Origin: Runella limosa DSM 17973
Lineage (GTDB): Bacteria > Bacteroidota > Bacteroidia > Cytophagales > Spirosomataceae
Assembly: GCF_000482465.1 (NCBI RefSeq)
Contig: NZ_KI519432.1
Location: 60,621 to 124,620, forward strand
Length of the DNA: 64,000 nucleotides
Direction: 5' to 3'
Shown here: piece by piece, positions 58,896-64,000 of the stretch
How positions within the stretch are numbered: position 1 is the stretch's first letter
Layout: each line of letters starts with the position of its first letter
Made by a program: the position numbers and the translations under genes
The notes under the pieces: generated by a model
What the model was told of the DNA's origin: nothing
What the model saw: the letters and a program-made list of their open reading frames with translations, nothing else
Database searches by the model: none

Positions 58896-59062
58896 ACCTT
58901 CTCGAAAGTTTTGGAACTTTCGGGAAGGTAATGTGCAAGGCGGTTACTCCTAACCGCCGCTTGAGGTTTCTCAAAACCGAATGAATCGAGCGCTTCACGA
59001 GGTTTTGAGAAACCTCGGCTGACAGATTTGAGAATCTGTCAGCACATACGATTTGAGAATCG
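58896..59062. repeat. Array of one long palindrome and five TGAG/GGAG-loop stem-loops
   Basis: 58896-58929: imperfect 15-bp stem (ACCTTCTCGAAAGTT, one G-T wobble), loop TTGG. Then 58939-58958 (8-bp, loop CTCC), 58965-58978 (5-bp, loop CTCA), 58998-59017 (8-bp CGAGGTTT, loop TGAG), 59019-59042 (10-bp CTGACAGATT, loop TGAG) and 59049-59062 (5-bp CGATT, loop TGAG). All are perfect stems apart from the noted wobble. The array fills most of the 249-bp gap between convergent genes. Confidence 0.88.
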
Positions 59063-59139
59063 GCCTGTACATACCCGTTTTAGGTCACCTTAACTGATTA
59101 TAAATTTAGAAAGGAGAGCAAGTAATGGCCCACTACTTC

Positions 59140-61557
59140 TTAAAACTCCACTCGGTAGTTCAAGACAGGAATGAGGGGTAACTGATAAACGGTACGAACT
59201 TCGTTCAGGTTAGAATCAAAGAAATGGTTATAGACATTTTGACGGTTGGTGGCATTCTGAAGGTCGAGAGAAAGCGTACTGGTGAAGCCGTTTTTATTGC
59301 GTTTCCAACTTACCCGTACATCCGACCGAAAATATGCATCCAATTTGTCTTGGTTGGTTTGGGCATCTATCCATACCGTTTGTCCTTGGCGGCGAGAAGC
59401 TGCAAGGTCGATGGGCGTGGTGCGATAGCCACCCATATAAGTGGTTTTGAGGTTGATACCCAGTACATTGTTCCTGCCTTGACCTAGTTGCCATTCTTTT
59501 CCCACCAATATATTCACGGCACTTCCTGCGTCAAAACGCGTACTGCGCCAAACTTCGTCGGAGCCTTGGTAGCGCGATTTGAAAACCGAGCCACTGACGA
59601 GGTAATAAAAGTTATTGTGTAAAAAACGCTCCAACGTAAGCTCAAACCCGTAGTTTTCGCCTCGTCCGTTGTTGGCCAACTGTTTGGAAATAAAACCATC
59701 CGCAACGTTGAGGATAGAAATGGCATCACGCTGGTTGGCGCTGACAGGTACGCCGTACAGCGACTGGTAGTAAGCCTCGGTTTTGAGGCGGGTATGTTCG
59801 CTCAAAAGTCGGTCGTAGGAAAGAACAAGGTGGTGAGCCTTGGTAAAATTAAGCGACTGGTTGGGGTAACGATTTGGAATATCACCAGCAGCCGTTGGAG
59901 AATAAAAATACAAGGCCAGCGGATGAGTTTGGCTATGAAGTCCGTAGCCCAGCGCCAATGACTGCCCCGTAGCCAAGTCCCATTTGACCGACGCCCGTGG
60001 TTCAATACTTTGGCGGCTGTTGAGGAATAAACGCAGGGTATGCACCCCAAGATTAGCAGTGAGGCGTTCGGTGAGCTTATAATTGGCTTGCGCAAAAATC
60101 TGAAGGGTAGCAGTTTGGCCTTTAGACGACACGTAGCGTTCCCATTTCTTCGCTTCGGCATCCCACGCTTCTCGGAAAAAATCGTACGTTTGGAGACTCC
60201 AAATCGCCCCCGTACGGAGCGCAAGGCGGGCGTTGAACTTGTAATTGAGCGTACTTGACACCGACAGTTTGTTGAGTTGATAGTGTTCATCGTAGCGAGG
60301 TTCAAAAACGTAGTTATCGGTGTAGCGTTTCTGCCTAAACCCGTTTTCGTAGGCCGAGTAAAGCACCACCGTTTTTAACAACGCATTGGGACTGAAGTTA
60401 AGCGAGTGCGTTGCTCCCCAAGCCCCCGTATTAGACTTGAATTTTTCATCAAAACGCTTGTCGCCTTCGGTTTTCCAGAGGGTAGAATCGGCTTTAGCAA
60501 CGCCCGTGCTGCTGCTCAATCCGCCAAAACCAAAGAGCGTAAATTTCCCCCATTTTTGGGTAGGAAGCGAAATGTTGTACGAAATATCCTGAAAGCGTTG
60601 GGCAAAATCACCAACGGGAAGACCAATTTTACTCAAAAGTTCGAGGGTAGAGTAGCGATAGTTGATTAAATACGAGCCTTTGTACTTGGTCGAAAAAGGC
60701 CCTTCGGCAGCGACGTCTAAGCCCAAAAGTCCCGCCTGAATGGTGTATTCACGCTTTTGGTTGTTGCCTTTGCGGAGTTTAAGGTCAAACACGCCCGAGA
60801 GTGTATTTCCATATTCGGCGGAGAAAGCGCCCGTCATAAAGTCGGAGTTGGTCAATACCTGCGCGCTCAAAATCGAAATGCCACCACCCGAAGCGCCCAA
60901 GCTCGAAAAATGGTTGGGGTTGGGAATATCAATACCTTCCATTCGCCACAGCAAGCCGTTGGGCGAGTTACCACGAATGACAATGTTGTTACCCCCATCG
61001 TCGGCCGACATCACACCTGCGTAAGCCGTCGCCATACGTGCAGGGTCGTTGACAGCGGCGGCGTAGCGCTGGGTTTCTTCGACCGAAAACGTCCGGGCGC
61101 TTACGGTGGCCATGTCGTTGAGAGGTTTGTCTTTTTCAACGGTCGGTTTAACGGTGATTTCGGCCAACTGAGTGATGTCTTCTTCGAGGCCGATGGTCAG
61201 CACTAATTCCTTGCCCGCATTGACCATAATATTACTCATAATACTCTCTTTGTAGCCCATATACGTCACTTTCAGCGTTTGGCGGCCTATTGGCACGTTG
61301 GGTAGGGCAAAGTCGCCATCTGTGCTAGTTGTCGTACCTCGGAGTGGTTGGCTTCCTACGAGTACAATGCTTGCCCCAGCAATGGGTGTTTGGAGGCTTT
61401 TGTCCACCACTATTCCACGTATAGTTTGAGTAAGGGTTTGGGAATGAGTTGTTTGTGAGGTTGAAAGCAAGAGGGCAATGGCTGCGATGAAAAAATACGA
61501 GTGACGCAAAAAAAGGTGATGGAAACGATTGCTTTTAAAACGGAATGAGCTTTGCAT
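59140..61557 (-). CDS. TonB-dependent outer-membrane receptor
   Basis: 805 residues. A signal peptide is followed by CarboxypepD_reg (about 42-130; GIVVDKSLQTPIAGASIVL, TDGDFALPNVPIG), plug (about 150-260; ARMATAYAGVMSADDGGNNIVIRGNSPNGLLWRMEG) and a long barrel ending in aromatic strand VLNYRVEF. No STN domain. It should import a substrate across the outer membrane; the ligand is unknown. It has no SusD or DUF4249 partner beside it. A structured leader precedes it (61581-61666). Confidence 0.92.
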   Translation of the reverse strand: MQSSFRFKSNRFHHLFLRHSYFFIAAIALLLSTSQTTHSQTLTQTIRGIVVDKSLQTPIAGASIVLVGSQPLRGTTTSTDGDFALPNVPIGRQTLKVTYMGYKESIMSNIMVNAGKELVLTIGLEEDITQLAEITVKPTVEKDKPLNDMATVSARTFSVEETQRYAAAVNDPARMATAYAGVMSADDGGNNIVIRGNSPNGLLWRMEGIDIPNPNHFSSLGASGGGISILSAQVLTNSDFMTGAFSAEYGNTLSGVFDLKLRKGNNQKREYTIQAGLLGLDVAAEGPFSTKYKGSYLINYRYSTLELLSKIGLPVGDFAQRFQDISYNISLPTQKWGKFTLFGFGGLSSSTGVAKADSTLWKTEGDKRFDEKFKSNTGAWGATHSLNFSPNALLKTVVLYSAYENGFRQKRYTDNYVFEPRYDEHYQLNKLSVSSTLNYKFNARLALRTGAIWSLQTYDFFREAWDAEAKKWERYVSSKGQTATLQIFAQANYKLTERLTANLGVHTLRLFLNSRQSIEPRASVKWDLATGQSLALGYGLHSQTHPLALYFYSPTAAGDIPNRYPNQSLNFTKAHHLVLSYDRLLSEHTRLKTEAYYQSLYGVPVSANQRDAISILNVADGFISKQLANNGRGENYGFELTLERFLHNNFYYLVSGSVFKSRYQGSDEVWRSTRFDAGSAVNILVGKEWQLGQGRNNVLGINLKTTYMGGYRTTPIDLAASRRQGQTVWIDAQTNQDKLDAYFRSDVRVSWKRNKNGFTSTLSLDLQNATNRQNVYNHFFDSNLNEVRTVYQLPLIPVLNYRVEF

Positions 61558-61580
61558 GGCTTTTGAGGATTGTGATTTTT

Positions 61581-61666
61581 AGACAAAAAGAATCCCGTCA
61601 CCGAGCAAAAGCGGTGTTGTAAAAGGCAAGTACAATTTACAAGGCTACCCCTACTGGGTGACGGGA
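61581..61666 (-). promoter_or_regulatory. Structured leader RNA upstream of a TonB receptor (riboswitch/attenuator candidate)
   Basis: On the minus strand the leader has a closing stem TCCCGTCACC (61657-61666)/GGTGACGGGA (61593-61602), 10 bp perfect. Inside is a hairpin TTGTAAA/TTTACAA (61636-61642 with 61617-61623) and a small hairpin CACCG...CGGTG (61599-61616) that shares bases with the closing stem. The closing stem is followed by TTCTTTTTGTCT (61581-61592), like an intrinsic terminator, 24 bp before the receptor ATG. I recognise no known riboswitch core. Confidence 0.45.
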
Positions 61667-61764
61667 GAAAGTTTACAGAGGTTTGTTTTCTTGGCTATTT
61701 GCTAAGATGACAACTCGTCACGGTAATTCCCCTACGCCAGCAGGTCAAAAGTTTTTAAAAAAGC

Positions 61765-62238
61765 TTATACCAAGGCCACAACGGCGTAAATAATCATGGC
61801 CAAACACAAAATTACTTTCATCACAATTCCTGACAAAAAGCCTAAAAATGAGCCAAAAGCGGCTTTTAAGGCTTTGTCGATGGCCATCCCGCCGATAAGT
61901 TCGCCCACAAGTGCCCCCAAAAAGGCACCTAAAAATATTCCCAAAGCAGGAATGACAAAAAAGCCAAGCAGTAGCCCCAACGTAGAACCCCAAGTGCCGT
62001 ATTGGCTCCCGCCAAATTTTTTGATGCCCCAAATCGGTACATAATAATCCAACACAGTGATAATGACTGTCACAAACCCAAACGAGTACAACACCCATGA
62101 ACTCATGGTGGCGTAGCTGCAAAAATAAAGACACAACAATCCAACAAAACTTAGTGGCGGTCCAGGGAGGGGAAGAACGGCACCTGCAAGCCCTACCAAC
62201 AACCCAGCAATGCCTAAAATGAGTAAAAGGATGTCCAT
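61765..62238 (-). CDS. DUF456 family membrane protein
   Basis: 157 residues, strongly hydrophobic with four to five helices. It has the DUF456 hallmarks PLPGPPLSFVGLL near residue 25, the FGGSQYGTWGSTLGLLLGFF block and the GALVGELIGG glycine zipper. The family has no settled function; it is a small inner-membrane protein found in many bacteria. ATG at 62238. Confidence 0.9.
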   Translation of the reverse strand: MDILLLILGIAGLLVGLAGAVLPLPGPPLSFVGLLCLYFCSYATMSSWVLYSFGFVTVIITVLDYYVPIWGIKKFGGSQYGTWGSTLGLLLGFFVIPALGIFLGAFLGALVGELIGGMAIDKALKAAFGSFLGFLSGIVMKVILCLAMIIYAVVALV

Positions 62239-62294
62239 GAAGTTAACTGTTTAAAAACTAACATTCAAATAACAGAAAAAACGCTTACGCATCG

Positions 62295-62302
62295 TATCTT
62301 TG
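62295..62302 (+). promoter_or_regulatory. Candidate -7 promoter element for carboxynorspermidine dehydrogenase
   Basis: TATCTTTG at 62295-62302, 74 bp before the ATG; no clear TTTG about 20 bp upstream was seen, so confidence is limited. Confidence 0.35.
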
Positions 62303-62376
62303 CCGACTAAATTTTGAGCTGGCGGAAGTTAAATTCTAACGAAAGCGGCTCAGTCACCAAATCTCTCACAACTAAA

Positions 62377-63588
62377 ATGTCAAAAGTCTTAATCATAGGA
62401 GCAGGAGGAGTAGGGGGCGTGGTTGCGCACAAATGCGCAATGAATTCGCACGTTTTTACCGAAATCATGCTTGCAAGCCGCACCAAGTCGAAATGCGATA
62501 AAATTGCGGCAGATATTAAAACGATGCACGGGGTAACGATTCAAACGGCCGCAGTAGATGCCGACATCGTGGCGGAGCTTGTGGTGCTTATCAAGTCGTT
62601 TCAGCCCAAAATGGTGATTAACGTGGCCTTGCCTTACCAAGACCTTACCATCATGGATGCGTGCTTGGAAACGGGGGTTCACTACCTCGATACGGCTAAC
62701 TACGAACCCAAAGACGTGGCAAAGTTTGAGTATAGCTGGCAGTGGGCGTACCAAGAGCGTTTTAAAGAAGCGGGCTTGATGGCATTGTTGGGCTGTGGGT
62801 TTGACCCAGGCGTGACGCAGGTATTTACGTCGTTTGCCAACAAGCATCAGTTTGATGAAATGCACTACCTCGACATCATCGACTGTAACGCTGGAAACCA
62901 CGGGAAAGCATTTGCCACCAACTTTAATCCCGAAATCAACATTCGCGAGATTACGCAGCCTGGTCGTTACTGGGAAAATGGAGAGTGGGTAGAAATTCCT
63001 GCCATGAGCATTCACAAGCCGATTGATTATCCTGGCATTGGACCAAAAGAAAGCTACGTTTTATACCACGAAGAATTGGAGTCACTGGTGAAAAACTTCC
63101 CAACGTTGAAGCGCGCGCGTTTCTGGATGACTTTCGGACAGGCGTATTTGACGCACTTGGAAGTTCTTCAAAACGTAGGAATGACGAGCATTGCGCCAAT
63201 TAAGTTTCAGGGAATGGACATCGTTCCGTTGGAGTTTTTGAAAGCCGTATTGCCTCCGCCAGATTCATTGGGAGAAAATTACACAGGCCAAACGTCGATT
63301 GGGTGCCAAATCAAAGGTATCAAAGATGGCCAAGATAAAACCTATTACGTGTGGAACAATTGCGACCACGCCGAGTGCTGGAAAGAAGTACGTGCCCAAG
63401 CGGTTAGCTACACGACAGGCGTACCTGCGATGATTGGTGCGATGTTGATGTTGACCAACGCGGATTGGATGAAAGCAGGGGTATGGAACTGCGAAGAGCT
63501 AAACCCAGACCCATTCATGGATTTACTCAATCAGCACGGTTTGCCTTGGCATGAGCAAATTAACCAGCCGTTGCCGCACGAGTATTAG
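62377..63588 (+). CDS. Carboxynorspermidine dehydrogenase / saccharopine dehydrogenase-like
   Basis: 403 residues from ATG 62377; a TTG at 62314 would add 21. N-terminal Rossmann domain (VLIIGAGGVGGVVAHKCA; GxGGVG at 8-13) is followed by LASRTKSKCDKIA, DTANYEPKDV and the long catalytic insertion domain (CNAGNHGKAFATNFNPEINIREI). This matches carboxynorspermidine dehydrogenase (CANSDH), which makes carboxyspermidine or carboxynorspermidine from a diamine and aspartate semialdehyde for polyamine synthesis. The decarboxylase partner (nspC) is not in the window. A long hairpin follows the stop. Confidence 0.9.
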   Translation: MSKVLIIGAGGVGGVVAHKCAMNSHVFTEIMLASRTKSKCDKIAADIKTMHGVTIQTAAVDADIVAELVVLIKSFQPKMVINVALPYQDLTIMDACLETGVHYLDTANYEPKDVAKFEYSWQWAYQERFKEAGLMALLGCGFDPGVTQVFTSFANKHQFDEMHYLDIIDCNAGNHGKAFATNFNPEINIREITQPGRYWENGEWVEIPAMSIHKPIDYPGIGPKESYVLYHEELESLVKNFPTLKRARFWMTFGQAYLTHLEVLQNVGMTSIAPIKFQGMDIVPLEFLKAVLPPPDSLGENYTGQTSIGCQIKGIKDGQDKTYYVWNNCDHAECWKEVRAQAVSYTTGVPAMIGAMLMLTNADWMKAGVWNCEELNPDPFMDLLNQHGLPWHEQINQPLPHEY

Positions 63589-63597
63589 TCTTTATTT

Positions 63598-63633
63598 AAC
63601 CTTGGCAGGGTTTTGAACCCTGTCAAGGTTTTT
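63598..63633 (+). terminator. Terminator/palindrome after the CANSDH gene
   Basis: 15-bp stem (63598-63612 with 63616-63630, AACCTTGGCAGGGTT with one G-T wobble), loop TTG, followed by TTT. Same class as the 46883/47387 palindromes. Confidence 0.8.
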
Positions 63634-63688
63634 CAATGTGTCCGTGGTTACTCATTGTAGATTTACTTTTTCAAAATAATATTTGGCA

Positions 63689-63800
63689 ATGAAGGAGTTA
63701 AACCGATTACTCACTGGTACTCAGATACTGAGGTTATGTTTGGTTTCTCCTTCATGACAAATGCTGATAACGGACAGTTCATTGGGTATTTTAGCCCGTC
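63689..63800 (+). ncRNA. Candidate IS110 bridge RNA
   Basis: The segment between the CANSDH terminator and the IS110 gene folds. ATGAAGGAG (63689-63697) pairs with CTCCTTCAT (63747-63755). After a 2-nt bulge, AAACC (63700-63704) pairs with GGTTT (63742-63746). Inside is an internal loop (63705-63719 and 63733-63741) closed by a hairpin CTCAG-ATA-CTGAG (63720-63732). A stem with a two-sided internal loop is how the target-binding loop of bridge RNAs looks. A second, weaker stem-loop (ACGG/CCGT, 63770-63773 with 63796-63799) could be the donor-binding loop. Length and place fit the bridge RNA of IS621-like elements. Confidence 0.5.
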
Positions 63801-63852
63801 TCACAATGTTGTTTATAGGCATTTAATTGTTTCATCTTTTTTTATTTTAGTT

Positions 63853-64000
63853 ATGGGTACTTATCTTGGAATCGACATTAGTAGTGACTTTATTCACATC
63901 GCTTGTGAAGATAATACTACTTGGGTTTTCACCAAAGTTGAGAACGAGCTCAAAGCTATTGATGACTGGATAAGCAGCATGCCAGAAGATATTCATGTCA
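63853..64000 (+). CDS. IS110-family transposase (DEDD/RuvC-like), N-terminal fragment
   Basis: 49 residues visible from ATG 63853 to the window end. The start YLGIDISSDFIHIACED matches the IS110 RuvC-like domain with the first catalytic Asp in GIDIS. The rest, including the Ser-containing Tnp domain, lies outside the window. It recombines donor and target DNA guided by a bridge RNA. The frame has no stop to the edge. Confidence 0.85.
   Translation, partial: MGTYLGIDISSDFIHIACEDNTTWVFTKVENELKAIDDWISSMPEDIHV

Larger units (their letters stand above)
63634..64000 (+). mobile_element. IS110-family insertion sequence, left part (cut by the window)
   Basis: The left end probably lies between the terminator at 63633 and the RNA stem at 63689. 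It holds a ~150-nt noncoding left end and the beginning of the transposase. The long upstream noncoding end is typical of the IS110 group, in contrast to IS1111, which carries its RNA in the right end. Exact termini cannot be seen because the right end is outside. Confidence 0.7.

Noticed and set aside
1..64000. CRISPR arrays, tRNA or rRNA genes
   Set aside because: No regularly spaced direct repeats and no tRNA-like cloverleaf or rRNA sequences were noticed; only inverted repeats were found.

Overview
The window looks like a chromosomal segment of a Bacteroidota bacterium of the order Cytophagales, probably near Runella or other Spirosomaceae. The organism call is inference. It rests on CarboxypepD_reg/TonB receptor architectures, a DUF4249 lipoprotein next to a receptor, LytS/LytTR and AraC regulators, Bacteroidota-type promoters (TTTG, about 20 bp, then TAnnTTTG), sparse Shine-Dalgarno sequences and many TTG-preceded starts. 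No rRNA, tRNA or CRISPR array was seen. Layout: 0-2 kb, an ECF sigma factor with a truncated anti-sigma-like membrane gene. 2-7.2 kb, a PepSY-like lipoprotein, a small lipoprotein, and a TonB receptor with its DUF4249 partner, preceded by an attenuator-like leader. 7.3-13.1 kb, housekeeping: a CLC antiporter, DedA, the c-di-AMP cyclase CdaA, small envelope genes and HslU. 13.1-16.1 kb, a LytTR two-component operon holding one intact and one apparently dead histidine kinase. 16.4-23.4 kb, an S41 peptidase, an outer-membrane barrel protein and the split transhydrogenase pntAA-pntAB-pntB. 23.6-38.1 kb, a polysaccharide-degradation neighbourhood without SusC/SusD: two sulfatases, a GHL6-like hydrolase, a TPR histidine kinase with a LuxR-type regulator, four secreted proteins including a papain-like candidate, and a GH95-like hydrolase. 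38-45 kb, SurE, a GH3-family protein, a serine/threonine dehydratase and a large MG2/plug fusion protein. 45-57.5 kb, a minus-strand run: a secreted metacaspase with Tudor-like domains, a HODM-family protein, DinB, Wzi, two AraC regulators, a small tyrosine phosphatase-like protein, TrhO and NrdB, with a deoxynucleoside kinase on plus. 57.8-63.6 kb, a D-threonine-aldolase-like enzyme, a TonB receptor behind a structured leader, DUF456 and carboxynorspermidine dehydrogenase. At the right edge an IS110-family element begins and is cut by the window end. Its upstream region folds like a bridge RNA. Two patterns lie outside the genes. The first is a set of 17 intergenic stem-loops in five clusters that share a TGAG-type tetraloop (TGAG, GGAG, once TAAG, or the complement) while their stems differ but stay complementary. 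The second is a group of long palindromes that begin AACCT and end AGGTT, often with a TTG loop. Functional systems that fit together: sigma factor and anti-sigma-like protein (envelope signalling); DedA and CdaA (cell-envelope homeostasis); sulfatases, glycosidases and the adjacent two-component pair (degradation of sulfated glycans, inferred); deoxynucleoside kinase and ribonucleotide reductase (dNTP supply); and the IS110 recombinase with its putative guide RNA.
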